Assembly: GCA_937975715.1 (NCBI GenBank)
Contig: CALJUA010000035.1
Coordinates: forward strand, 1 to 55,263
Direction: 5' to 3'
Source of the DNA: an uncultured Candidatus Planktophila sp.
GTDB taxonomy: Bacteria > Actinomycetota > Actinomycetes > Nanopelagicales > Nanopelagicaceae
Length of the DNA: 55,263 bases
Shown here piece after piece: positions 40,409-49,065 of the stretch. Position 1 is the stretch's first letter, and every line of letters begins with the position of its first letter. The translations under genes were made by a program, and so were the position numbers. The notes under the pieces were generated by a model that was given only the letters and a program-made list of their open reading frames with translations, was not told the origin of the DNA and did not search any database.

Positions 40409-41158
40409 TTAACCACGGATTCGAAAACCAAATGAGATTATGGCACTTGATAATCTAGAGCGTAATGAAATGTGCTGGCGACCAACTTGATCAAACTCAG
40501 AAATATCAGGCATATTCCAGGGTGCTACTAAGTAAATATCTCTTATTAGGGTCTCCGGTAGAAATCTCTCGGTTTTGTAAAGTGGATTTCTCTCAATTGC
40601 GGAAATTAGCTCTTCACTTCCGCCAAGTAATGTAACTTCAAAATCGATTTCGTTGAAGTAAATCCAACTCTTATCTGATGGCCATGCATAATTTGGCCTT
40701 TCTCGACCGTGCCAAAGTGGATCGTTGTAGTTTAAGTTAAGGCTTTCTAGCAATTTGCCTTGAAAGAGCATGTACTCTCGTTGCAAAGGAAATTCTAGAT
40801 ACCGAATTTCATGTGCACTTAAAGGAACTACAGTTTTATTTTCATCGAATGTCACGAATAGTTCAGCCTGATTTTCTTCAAAATTGATTCCATAACCATT
40901 CCAAAGTGCATAGAAACAATCATCTGGTGTCGAAGTAAATGGGATTAGATTCTTGGTAAAGATTTCCCAATCAATTTCTAAGCCTTTATCTTCTTCACAC
41001 AGTGCATTGTCATGTCGAATCGAAATGTAAGATTCAAAACCCTTTGGTATAAGGGACGATAGTGGATTGAATACCGCCCAGTCGTAGGGAGTCAGATTCT
41101 TGAAAATCCAATCGGCTGGCGAGAGATCGTAAACATATTTAAAAGTCGGTTTAATCAT
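40409..41158 (-). CDS. Unknown protein with WPSDKSW-type motif
   Basis: A 249-residue soluble protein. AAAGGAG before ATG 41158 selects this start over one 13 codons upstream. Most of the protein is acidic and aromatic. The segment WPSDKSWIYFNEIDFEVTLL (about 174-193) recalls an uncharacterised actinobacterial family whose members have W-P-x-D-R-x-W followed by an acidic strand and GGS; I know no function for it. AT-richer than the flanks. It converges with the SulP gene and is followed (upstream on this strand) by gabD 84 bases away. Confidence 0.6.
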   Translation of the reverse strand: MIKPTFKYVYDLSPADWIFKNLTPYDWAVFNPLSSLIPKGFESYISIRHDNALCEEDKGLEIDWEIFTKNLIPFTSTPDDCFYALWNGYGINFEENQAELFVTFDENKTVVPLSAHEIRYLEFPLQREYMLFQGKLLESLNLNYNDPLWHGRERPNYAWPSDKSWIYFNEIDFEVTLLGGSEELISAIERNPLYKTERFLPETLIRDIYLVAPWNMPDISEFDQVGRQHISLRSRLSSAIISFGFRIRG

Positions 41159-41241
41159 TTCTACTCCTTTTTTCCAAAGGATAGAGATGAAGTCCAACTA
41201 CTCGCCGTGAATTGATTCGCCTACGAAACTACTTTCGGTTA

Positions 41242-42660
41242 TTAAATCTCCACGCCAATGTACTTGGTCTGCAAGAACTCGTGAATACCGTCGAAGCCAC
41301 CTTCGCGACCAAGACCTGATTGCTTTACGCCACCGAATGGTGCTGCAGGATCTGAAACCATGCCGCGATTGATTGCAACCATTCCGGATTCCATGGCTTC
41401 TGCAAAGCGGATAGCGCGCTTAAGGTCTTCAGAGTAAACGTAGCTAATCAAGCCGTAATCAGTGTCGTTGGCTAACTTGAGAGCCTCTTCATCTGTATCG
41501 AAGAGAACAACGGGAGCAACAGGACCGAATACTTCATTGACCAAGATCTCGTCATCTTTTGGAACTTCGACAATAGTTGGAGGATAGAAAGCACCAGGCC
41601 CATCAGGAGTCTTGCCACCGAGGTGAACTTTTCCTCCGCGAGATGTTGCACCTTCTACTAGCTCTGCAATCTTGTTGCGCTCTTTGAGCGAGACAGATGC
41701 GCCAAGTGTTGTACCGGTCTCGCGACCGACACCCATCTTCATCGCAGCCATTGATTTCGCAAATTCTGCAATGAATTTGTCGCCGATGGAACGTGCAACA
41801 TAGATGCGGTTAGCAGCGGTACATGCAGCGCCACCATTGCGCATCTTTGCCAGCATCAAACCCTTTACTGCTTCTTCAATATTTGCATCATCGAGAACAA
41901 CGAAAGGTGCATTGCCACCGAGCTCCATAGAGCAACGGATAACTTGATCTGCTGCTTCACGAAGAAGTATTTTTCCAACTTGTGTAGAACCAGTAAAGGA
42001 AAGGTTCTTGACGCGTGGATCGTGCATCAACTGTGCGATTGCAGGTCCAGTCTTTGCAGGAAGAATGACATTGAGAACACCCTTAGGAAGACCTGCGCGC
42101 TCCATGATGTCGACGATGTGAAGCGCAGTAAGTGGTGTCTCGCCCGCTGGTTTCAAAATCATTGTGCAGCCTGCTGCAACAGCTGGACCAATCTTGCGAG
42201 TAGCCATACCCGCAGGGAAGTTCCAAGGAGTAATAAGTAGTGAGACACCGATTGGTTGGTGAGTTACCAAGATTCGCTTGTCACCAGATGGTGAAAGGCG
42301 GAAATCACCTGGTGTGCGGACTGCTTCTTCTGAGAACCAACGGAAGAACTCTGCGGCGTATGCGACCTCACCCTTTGCATCAGGAAGCGCCTTGCCGTTT
42401 TCGCGCGAAATTAATTCGGCAATGATGTCCGATTCTGCGGTCATGATTTCAAAAGCCTTGCGCAAGATTTCAGCGCGTACACGTGGTGCAGTCTTCGCCC
42501 AATCAGCGGCAGCGCGATCAGCGGCAGCTACCGCGGCGAGGTTCTGCTCGTCACTTGAGGTGGCAACCTGGGCAATCACAGAGCCATCGGAAGGGTCGAT
42601 TACCTCGAGAGTTCCGCTTCCATCGACCCATTGACCATCTATATATAACTGTGTGCGCAT
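41242..42660 (-). CDS. gabD: NAD(P)-dependent succinate-semialdehyde dehydrogenase family protein
   Basis: A 472-residue aldehyde dehydrogenase. Motifs: TPWNFPAGMATRKIGPA near 141-157, FTGSTQVG near 221-228, ELGGNAPFVV near 246-255 with the general-base Glu, and NGGAACTAANRIYV near 274-287 with the catalytic Cys in the reading GAAC. This is typical of GabD/SSADH. It oxidises succinate semialdehyde to succinate in GABA breakdown; related semialdehydes are possible. It is transcribed divergently from the permease gene and predicted leaderless. Confidence 0.9.
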   Translation of the reverse strand: MRTQLYIDGQWVDGSGTLEVIDPSDGSVIAQVATSSDEQNLAAVAAADRAAADWAKTAPRVRAEILRKAFEIMTAESDIIAELISRENGKALPDAKGEVAYAAEFFRWFSEEAVRTPGDFRLSPSGDKRILVTHQPIGVSLLITPWNFPAGMATRKIGPAVAAGCTMILKPAGETPLTALHIVDIMERAGLPKGVLNVILPAKTGPAIAQLMHDPRVKNLSFTGSTQVGKILLREAADQVIRCSMELGGNAPFVVLDDANIEEAVKGLMLAKMRNGGAACTAANRIYVARSIGDKFIAEFAKSMAAMKMGVGRETGTTLGASVSLKERNKIAELVEGATSRGGKVHLGGKTPDGPGAFYPPTIVEVPKDDEILVNEVFGPVAPVVLFDTDEEALKLANDTDYGLISYVYSEDLKRAIRFAEAMESGMVAINRGMVSDPAAPFGGVKQSGLGREGGFDGIHEFLQTKYIGVEI

Positions 42661-42666
42661 AAGATG

Positions 42667-42672
42667 AGCCTA
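42667..42672 (-). promoter_or_regulatory. -10 box of gabD (leaderless)
   Basis: TAGGCT on the minus strand ends six bases before ATG 42660; no Shine-Dalgarno sequence. Confidence 0.5.
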
Positions 42673-42709
42673 CTAAATTGCGTTGAAAACGGGAATTAAG
42701 GGAGTCACA

Positions 42710-45046
42710 GTGGCAAAGTCGTGGACAGATGGCGCACCAGCTCCTGTTGCTCTGCAGGAACATGCCCACCTTAAGGATCCACTGCGCTACAAGATCAAGC
42801 GCGCATTCTTAGGCGCTCCGCATAATCGCCACTCATTAGGACACCAGCGTCTTGATAAGAAGTATGCACTTGGAATCCTTTCATCTGACTGCATCTCATC
42901 TTCTGCCTACGGTTCAGAACAGATTCTGATCGCTCTGCTTCCAGCATTTGGTTTAGCAGCATTTTCAATCTTGATGCCAATGACAGCTGTCGTTTTGATC
43001 ATTCTTACATTGCTTACGCTCTCTTATCGCAACGTGATTGACGTGTATACAAAGACTGGCGGTGCATACATTGTTGCGCGAGATAACTTCGGCCCAGTTG
43101 TTGCTCAAGTTGCCGCAGTTGCTCTAATGCTTGATTACATCGTGACAGTTGCCGTGCAATCTGCCGCAGGTGTTGCTGCAATCATCTCAACTTTCCCTGG
43201 TCTTCATGATTTTAAGATGGAGATGATCTTTGCGGTCATTGCATTTCTTACATTTGGAAATCTCCGTGGCGTGAAAGAGGCTGGTAAGGCATTCGCAGCT
43301 CCTACCTACTTCTTCATCGGTTGCATGGCGATTGTCTTCGGAATGGGAACATGGCGTCTGATTAACGGCACCCTTCCAATGCTTGATCCTTATGCAGAAG
43401 GTGCTGTGCATATTGGCTCCGAACAAGGACTTATGTCAGCTGCAGCAATCTTTATCTTGCTCCGTGCATTTGCAAACGGTGGTTCATCTCTTACGGGACT
43501 TGAAGCAATTTCAGATGGAGTTGCGCTCTTCAAAGCCCCAGAACACACCAATGCAAAGCGCACCATGGTAATCATGTCGACATTGCTTGGTTCTCTTGTT
43601 CTGGGTGTCTCATGGTTTGCAAGCCACATTCACGCTGTTCCTTATGAAGATGAATCACCAACGGTTATCTCTCAGATTGCAAAGGCTGCGCTGGGTCAGG
43701 GCTCTTTTGGCGCAGTGATGTTTATCTTGGTGCAGGCAGCCACGATGCTCATTCTCTTTGCTGGCGCTAACACCACATATAGCGCATTCCCATTGCTCTG
43801 TAACTTCGTTGCAAGCGATGGCTATCTTCCTCGTCAGCTCACAAAGCGCGGACACCGCCTTGCCTTCTCTAACGGCATTCTCTTGCTTTCAGCAGGTGGA
43901 CTTTTCTTGGTTACCTTCACTGCAGGATCTGTCGAACACCTCGTTGCCTTCTACGCTCTCGGCGTATTTACCGGCTTTACCTTGGCTGGTGCAGGAATGA
44001 CAAAGCATGCTTTGCGTACTCGCCCAGAACATTGGCAGTGGAAAGTTGCGATCAACTCAATCTCGGCCGGCGTCTCATTCTTGGTTGTCATCATCTTCTC
44101 TGTAGTGAAATTCAGCGAAGGTGCATGGATGGTTCTCGTTGCTGCGCCAATTCTTGTCTTCGTCTTCTTGCGATTCCGCAAGCAGTATGTTCGCGAGCAA
44201 GCAGCTCTTAAAGTGAAAGACGAGCAAGAGCGCGCAACATCAATCGCTCGCCACGATGTCACCATTCTCGTTGACAACGTGGACTTGGCAACTGTTGGCG
44301 CAGTTCGTTACGCGCGCAGTTTGAAGCCTCATAAAATTAAGGCAGTTCACTTTGTTATCGATGATCGCCATGCAGAAGAAATTCAGAGCGCATGGGCTGA
44401 ATCCGAGGCGCTGGAAGACATCACTCTCGAACTCATTGATTGTCCTGACCGTCGCATCGCTAACTCAGTCGTGGACTACGCGCTTCGCAAAACACAAAAG
44501 CCTGATGTTGAGCTCACTTTGCTCTTGCCACGTCGTTCTTACTCACGTTTCTTAGGTCGATTGCTGCACGATCAAACTGCGGAAGAAATTGCAGCACCGA
44601 TCTCACAGCTCAAGCGCGTCGTAGCAACGATTATTCCTTTTGACGTCAACAACATCACTTCAGGTAAGTCAGTTGTTATTCATGATGGAGCTGAAGATGA
44701 AGTGAAGCAAGTAAAGGCTGCACCTGTCACGCCTCGCGCTGATATGCCATTTACTCCAATTAGCCATTACGCCGAGCACATCACTCCAATCGGAAAGATC
44801 GAATGGCGTAAGCGAGCACATGTACAAGGTCGAGTTACATCAATTTCAACTGCTCCTCGTGGCAGCGCTCCAACGCTTCAAGTAGAAGTCTGGGATGAGA
44901 CCGGTGGAGTAACACTTAACTTCTTGGGTCGCCGCGAAATCGCTGGCCTTGAAGTAGGTATGGAAGTTCGCGCTGAAGGCATGGTCGGTGAAGAAGAAGG
45001 ATCGCTCGTGATTCTTAACCCTTCATACGAGCTTGTAATTCAATAA
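42710..45046 (+). CDS. KimA-like APC permease fused to a C-terminal OB-fold domain
   Basis: A 778-residue protein from GTG 42710 (AAGGGAG seven bases upstream). Residues ~45-485 form a 12-helix APC permease with the LSSDCISSSAYGSEQIL signature of the KimA/YdaO potassium transporters. Residues ~505-650 are a cytoplasmic USP-like domain (DVTILVDNVDLATVGAVRYA), the c-di-AMP-binding region in KimA. After a linker, ~695-778 is an OB-fold (VQGRVTSI, GVTLNFLGRREIAGLEVGMEV, LVILNPSYELV) that in mycobacteria and streptomycetes is a separate protein encoded near ceoBC and the permease. The fusion is unusual. An alternative in-frame ATG at 42683 lacks support. Confidence 0.88.
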   Translation: MAKSWTDGAPAPVALQEHAHLKDPLRYKIKRAFLGAPHNRHSLGHQRLDKKYALGILSSDCISSSAYGSEQILIALLPAFGLAAFSILMPMTAVVLIILTLLTLSYRNVIDVYTKTGGAYIVARDNFGPVVAQVAAVALMLDYIVTVAVQSAAGVAAIISTFPGLHDFKMEMIFAVIAFLTFGNLRGVKEAGKAFAAPTYFFIGCMAIVFGMGTWRLINGTLPMLDPYAEGAVHIGSEQGLMSAAAIFILLRAFANGGSSLTGLEAISDGVALFKAPEHTNAKRTMVIMSTLLGSLVLGVSWFASHIHAVPYEDESPTVISQIAKAALGQGSFGAVMFILVQAATMLILFAGANTTYSAFPLLCNFVASDGYLPRQLTKRGHRLAFSNGILLLSAGGLFLVTFTAGSVEHLVAFYALGVFTGFTLAGAGMTKHALRTRPEHWQWKVAINSISAGVSFLVVIIFSVVKFSEGAWMVLVAAPILVFVFLRFRKQYVREQAALKVKDEQERATSIARHDVTILVDNVDLATVGAVRYARSLKPHKIKAVHFVIDDRHAEEIQSAWAESEALEDITLELIDCPDRRIANSVVDYALRKTQKPDVELTLLLPRRSYSRFLGRLLHDQTAEEIAAPISQLKRVVATIIPFDVNNITSGKSVVIHDGAEDEVKQVKAAPVTPRADMPFTPISHYAEHITPIGKIEWRKRAHVQGRVTSISTAPRGSAPTLQVEVWDETGGVTLNFLGRREIAGLEVGMEVRAEGMVGEEEGSLVILNPSYELVIQ

Positions 45047-45051
45047 GCGAA

Positions 45052-45501
45052 TTACTTATCTTTAAAGAAATCAGTCAGTAGCTCTGCGCACTCTTTCTCG
45101 AGTACTCCTGTAGCAACTTCGACTTTAAAGATTGAACGTGGATCACGAAGAACATCCCACACTGATCCAACTGCACCTGCCTTCTCGTCCCATGCACCGA
45201 ATACAACTTTTGAGATTCGCGATTGCGCTATAGCACCTGCACACATCGCGCACGGTTCGAGAGTCACAAACAATGTGCACCCATCTAGACGAGATTTCTG
45301 AAGTCGAGTAGCAGCGTTTCGAATTGCAACAACTTCGGCGTGAGCAGTGGGATCGTTATTAGCTTCGCGTTCATTGAAGCCTTTACCGATAACAACCCCA
45401 TCGCTATTGATAACGATTGCGCCGACAGGGATATCGCCCGTCTGCGGTGCGATGCGCGCCACATCAAGGGCTAAGCGCATCAGCTCTTCGTTATTCTGCA
45501 T
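45052..45501 (-). CDS. tadA: tRNA-specific adenosine deaminase
   Basis: A 149-residue zinc deaminase making inosine at position 34 of tRNA-Arg(ACG). The HAEVVAI motif near residues 53-59 holds the zinc His and catalytic Glu, and PCAMCAGAI near 83-91 the two zinc Cys. The RISKVVFGAWDEKAGAVGS end is typical of TadA rather than guanine or cytosine deaminases. Predicted leaderless (TAAAGT, six bases before ATG 45501). It is divergent from upp with 29 bases between start codons. Confidence 0.93.
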   Translation of the reverse strand: MQNNEELMRLALDVARIAPQTGDIPVGAIVINSDGVVIGKGFNEREANNDPTAHAEVVAIRNAATRLQKSRLDGCTLFVTLEPCAMCAGAIAQSRISKVVFGAWDEKAGAVGSVWDVLRDPRSIFKVEVATGVLEKECAELLTDFFKDK

Positions 45502-45507
45502 AGCCAG

Positions 45508-45523
45508 ACTTTATCGGTATGGT
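45508..45523. promoter_or_regulatory. Divergent -10 boxes of tadA and upp
   Basis: Minus strand TAAAGT (45513-45508), six bases, ATG 45501. Plus strand TATGGT (45518-45523), seven bases, ATG 45531. The boxes are only four bases apart, so the two promoters cannot be occupied at once. Confidence 0.5.
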
Positions 45524-45530
45524 TGGAGCC

Positions 45531-46169
45531 ATGAAAGTACATGTCGCCAATCACCCGCTTATCTCTCATAAATTAACTGTTCTTCGCGATGAGCGCACAG
45601 ATTCGCCAACTTTCCGACGTCTCGTTGAAGAGCTCGTCACACTTCTTGCATACGAGGCGACTCGCGATGTTAAAACTCATTCAGTAAAGATCAAGACACC
45701 TGTCATTGAAACGACAGGCTTGAAGATGGCAGACCCTCGCCCAGTAGTTGTTCCAATCTTGCGCGCAGGTCTTGGAATGCTTGAAGGAATGACAAAGCTT
45801 CTTCCTACAGCGCAAGTTGGCTTCCTTGGCATGGTTCGCGATGAGAAGACTCTCCAGGCAAGCACCTATGCAAATCGTCTTCCTGAAAACCTTGCTGGTC
45901 GTCAATGTTTTGTTCTCGATCCAATGCTTGCAACTGGTGGAACGCTCGTTGCTGCTTTCAATTACTTGATCGAGCGCGGCGCAACAGAGATCACTGCAAT
46001 CTGTCTCCTTGCAGCTCCTGAAGGAATCAAGATTGTTGAAGATGCATTTAAGGATTCTGGTGTTCCGATTACTTTGGTAACAGGTTCACTCGATGAGAAA
46101 CTCAATGAGCATGGATATATCGTCCCTGGCCTTGGTGATGCAGGAGATCGTCTCTACGGAGTCGTGTAA
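45531..46169 (+). CDS. upp: Uracil phosphoribosyltransferase
   Basis: A 212-residue salvage enzyme forming UMP from uracil and PRPP. DPMLATGGT near 131-139 is the PRPP loop, VPILRAGLGML near 75-85 and GLGDAGDRLYG at the C-terminus bind uracil. The frame has four more codons upstream (ATG 45519), but the -10 box TATGGT overlaps them, and ATG 45531 (MKVHVANHPL) is the family start. The stop codon overlaps the malic enzyme ATG by one base. Confidence 0.96.
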   Translation: MKVHVANHPLISHKLTVLRDERTDSPTFRRLVEELVTLLAYEATRDVKTHSVKIKTPVIETTGLKMADPRPVVVPILRAGLGMLEGMTKLLPTAQVGFLGMVRDEKTLQASTYANRLPENLAGRQCFVLDPMLATGGTLVAAFNYLIERGATEITAICLLAAPEGIKIVEDAFKDSGVPITLVTGSLDEKLNEHGYIVPGLGDAGDRLYGVV

Positions 46170-47554
46170 TGGCATCTACATCTCCCGGATACGGAATCAC
46201 AATTCGTGTTGAAGGTGCACCTGAACTTCAGCCTGTAGCCCTCGTTACTGCAACAGTCACAAGCGCTGGCGCAACAATTACCGCTCTCGATGTTGTTGAA
46301 TCACACTTAGATAGAGTCGTTGTAGACATTACCTGTGACACTGTTGATAAAGATCATGCTCAGGAAATCAATCAAGCTCTCGCGGCCCATGCTGGTCTGA
46401 CTGTTCGCAAGGTCAGTGACCGCACCTTCTTGCTCCACCTAGGTGGAAAGCTTGAGATTAATTCCAAAGTTCCTCTGAAGACTCGCGATGACCTCTCTCG
46501 CGCATACACACCTGGCGTGGCACGCATATGTCAGGCAATTGTCGATGACCCAACAGACGTGCGTCGCTTAACGATGAAGCGCAATACCGTCGCCGTTGTT
46601 ACCGATGGATCTGCAGTGCTGGGCCTTGGAAATATTGGTCCTGCTGCGGCCCTTCCTGTGATGGAAGGTAAGGCAGTTCTCTTTAAACGCTTTGCAGATA
46701 TAGATGCCTGGCCTGTCTGCCTCGATACTCAAGATGTCGATGAAATCGTTCGGACCGTTCAATTGATTGCACCTGTATACGGCGGAATCAATCTTGAAGA
46801 TATTTCAGCGCCACGTTGCTTTGAGATAGAAGCACGTCTACGCGAACTTCTCGACATTCCAGTCTTCCATGACGATCAACATGGCACAGCAATTGTTGTT
46901 CTCGCTGCGCTTCGCAACTCATTGAAGCTTGTAAACAAGTCAATCGGTGAGGTAAAGATTGTCATGAGCGGTGCTGGAGCTGCTGGTACAGCTATTGCTC
47001 GACTTCTTGTTCTAAGCGGTGTCACCAACATTGTTGCATTCGATAAGGATGGCGTTATCTGCAAGAGCTCTCCAGGCGAAGACGATATGAGACGTTGGTT
47101 TATTGATAATTCAAACCGAGACAACTTCCAGGGAGATATCCACCAGGCAATGGCGGGCGCAGATGTCTTTATCGGTGTCAGCGCGCCAGATGTCATCTCT
47201 GAAGCCGATGTTGTCTCAATGGCGCCAGGTTCGATTGTATTTGCACTCGCAAATCCAAATCCTGAAATTGATCCTGCGATCGCTCGTAAGTACGCAACAG
47301 TTGTTGCGACCGGTCGTAGCGATCAGCCAAATCAGATTAACAATGTTCTCGCATTCCCAGGAATCTTCCGCGGTCTGCTCGATGCAGGTGTCAGCAAGAT
47401 TGAAGATCAACTTCTTGTGGCAGCAGCTGAAGCGATTGCAGATTGCGTTTCATCATCACAGCTCAACGCATCATTCATCGTGCCAAGTGTCTTTGACCCT
47501 CAGGTCGTTGCGAAGGTGGCAGCAGCTGTAAAGAAGACATCCCTTCAAAGATGA
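46169..47554 (+). CDS. Malic enzyme with N-terminal ACT domain
   Basis: A 461-residue enzyme decarboxylating malate to pyruvate with NAD(P). Residues ~1-85 resemble an ACT domain (VEGAPELQPVALVTATVTSAGA), a candidate allosteric site. The catalytic part has YTPGVARICQAI near 112, VVTDGSAVLGLGNIGPAAALPVMEGKA split around 142-168, FHDDQHGTAIVVLAAL near 232, and the nucleotide motif MSGAGAAGTAIAR near 265. It overlaps upp by one base and DedA by four; no functional link to upp is evident. Confidence 0.92.
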   Translation: MASTSPGYGITIRVEGAPELQPVALVTATVTSAGATITALDVVESHLDRVVVDITCDTVDKDHAQEINQALAAHAGLTVRKVSDRTFLLHLGGKLEINSKVPLKTRDDLSRAYTPGVARICQAIVDDPTDVRRLTMKRNTVAVVTDGSAVLGLGNIGPAAALPVMEGKAVLFKRFADIDAWPVCLDTQDVDEIVRTVQLIAPVYGGINLEDISAPRCFEIEARLRELLDIPVFHDDQHGTAIVVLAALRNSLKLVNKSIGEVKIVMSGAGAAGTAIARLLVLSGVTNIVAFDKDGVICKSSPGEDDMRRWFIDNSNRDNFQGDIHQAMAGADVFIGVSAPDVISEADVVSMAPGSIVFALANPNPEIDPAIARKYATVVATGRSDQPNQINNVLAFPGIFRGLLDAGVSKIEDQLLVAAAEAIADCVSSSQLNASFIVPSVFDPQVVAKVAAAVKKTSLQR

Positions 47555-48156
47555 GCGCCTACGCAGCATCATTCGATGCTCAATTCATGACTCTGACACC
47601 CTTCCTCCTCTATGTGATCGTCGGTGCCATTGTTTTTGTTGAGACAGGCCTTCTCTTTGGTTTCTTTCTCCCTGGAGATTCAATTCTTTTCAGCGCTGGA
47701 TTAGTCGCTGCTGCACACGGAAATATCAATATTGCGCTTCTGGTGACTGTCATCGTTGCCGCCGCCTTCTTTGGCGATCAAGTTGGGTTTGTTATCGGAC
47801 GTGTCATCGGCCGTCCATATTTAGATAAACGTAAATCCCCTCGGATTAAATCAATGATTATTAATGCAGAGAAGTTCTATGAGCACACAGGATGGTGGGC
47901 AGTTGTCGCTGCACGATTCTTCCCGTGGATTCGCACCTTCGTCCCACCTATTGCAGGTGCATCGATGATGAATTACTACAAATTCTTATCTGCAAACATT
48001 CTCGGAGCAATTCTCTGGGGAGCTGGAATAACGCTGGCTGGTTTCTACGCGCACTCACTGCCAATTGTGAAGACCTCTTCTTACGCGATTGCAGCTTTCT
48101 TTATTATTGCTTCTGCGGTTTCCGCGACTGTGAATTATTTACGCCGCCCACGATAA
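47551..48156 (+). CDS. DedA-family membrane protein
   Basis: A 201-residue integral membrane protein of the DedA/SNARE-associated fold: ETGLLFGFFLPGDSILFSAG near 31-50, a cytoplasmic-loop Arg-rich segment, FFPWIRTFVPPIAGASMMNY near 127-146 and helices to the end. Bacterial DedA proteins include polyprenyl-phosphate and phospholipid flippases and are needed for membrane homeostasis. Its ATG overlaps the malic enzyme stop codon (ATGA). The last 53 bases overlap the convergent DMT transporter gene. Confidence 0.92.
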   Translation: MSAYAASFDAQFMTLTPFLLYVIVGAIVFVETGLLFGFFLPGDSILFSAGLVAAAHGNINIALLVTVIVAAAFFGDQVGFVIGRVIGRPYLDKRKSPRIKSMIINAEKFYEHTGWWAVVAARFFPWIRTFVPPIAGASMMNYYKFLSANILGAILWGAGITLAGFYAHSLPIVKTSSYAIAAFFIIASAVSATVNYLRRPR

Positions 48157-49063
48157 CTCCAAGATAAGTCATCGCAATTCCGGTGACTAGATACCAACTG
48201 ACATGGACACCATCTGTTGGTGACACTACATCGATAATTAAAGAACCTAGCAAATTTCCACCCACGCTAAAGAGGGTAAAGGTTAATACGCCTAGATGTT
48301 GAACAATCTTTGATGTAAATGCAATATAGATAACGCCGATGACTCCACCGGTATAAATCCACCAAGGTCCAGCAGGAAGTGGCGTCAGTTCTGTATCTCC
48401 AAAAATCACAAGTAGAAGAAGGAAAATGCAGAGGAACGTCGTTCCCATAATGAAGTTAAGGAATGAAGTGGTGTAACTCTGGTGTGAGTGTTCGTTGATC
48501 TGGCCATTGAGTGCGCGCTGCACACCCACTACTGCCCCTGCAATTCCTGCTAAGAAGACGGCGAAGAGCGCCAAATTTGCAGCTTCAATGCGATCGTAGA
48601 CAGAGATAAATACAGCCAAGACGGTAAATGCCGCTGCAGCTAAGCGCCGTGCGGTGATGTGCTTCTTTCCCCCTCCTGTAATTCCAAGGCGATCGACCAG
48701 AAGTGAGGCAGCAGTTTGTCCGGCAATAGAGGCCACAGAGTAAATAGCCACGCCTATTACAGGCACTACGTGGGTTTGGATGGCGACGAAGGTTCCACCG
48801 AGAGCGCCGGCAAAGAGTGTCCATCGAGGAAGGTCCCGTCGCGATACTGCACCGCGGAGATTGCGGGCGCCTTCTTTAATTGCTGGAGAGAAGAGTGCAA
48901 TGACAGCGATGATTAAGAGACCCGATCCAAATGAGATGAGGGCAGCTTCAACGCCATTATTAAGTCTGTGTGAAAGTTCTCCATTGGCACGAGCTTGCAA
49001 CGCAATCATCACGCCAGAAATTGTTGCGAGGATATCTAGGCGCTGATTCTCTTTTGCAGACAT
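48104..49063 (-). CDS. DMT-superfamily transporter (DUF606/YdcZ type)
   Basis: A 319-residue protein with ten hydrophobic segments in two five-helix halves, like two fused YdcZ units (GVMIALQARANGELSHRL in half one, GAVVGVQRALNGQINEHS in half two). The substrate is unknown. The C-terminal 17 residues are encoded on the opposite strand of the DedA 3' end. It starts three bases after the ABC-F stop codon, on the same strand. Confidence 0.85.
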   Translation of the reverse strand: MSAKENQRLDILATISGVMIALQARANGELSHRLNNGVEAALISFGSGLLIIAVIALFSPAIKEGARNLRGAVSRRDLPRWTLFAGALGGTFVAIQTHVVPVIGVAIYSVASIAGQTAASLLVDRLGITGGGKKHITARRLAAAAFTVLAVFISVYDRIEAANLALFAVFLAGIAGAVVGVQRALNGQINEHSHQSYTTSFLNFIMGTTFLCIFLLLLVIFGDTELTPLPAGPWWIYTGGVIGVIYIAFTSKIVQHLGVLTFTLFSVGGNLLGSLIIDVVSPTDGVHVSWYLVTGIAMTYLGVIVGGVNNSQSRKPQKQ

Positions 49064-49065
49064 TC

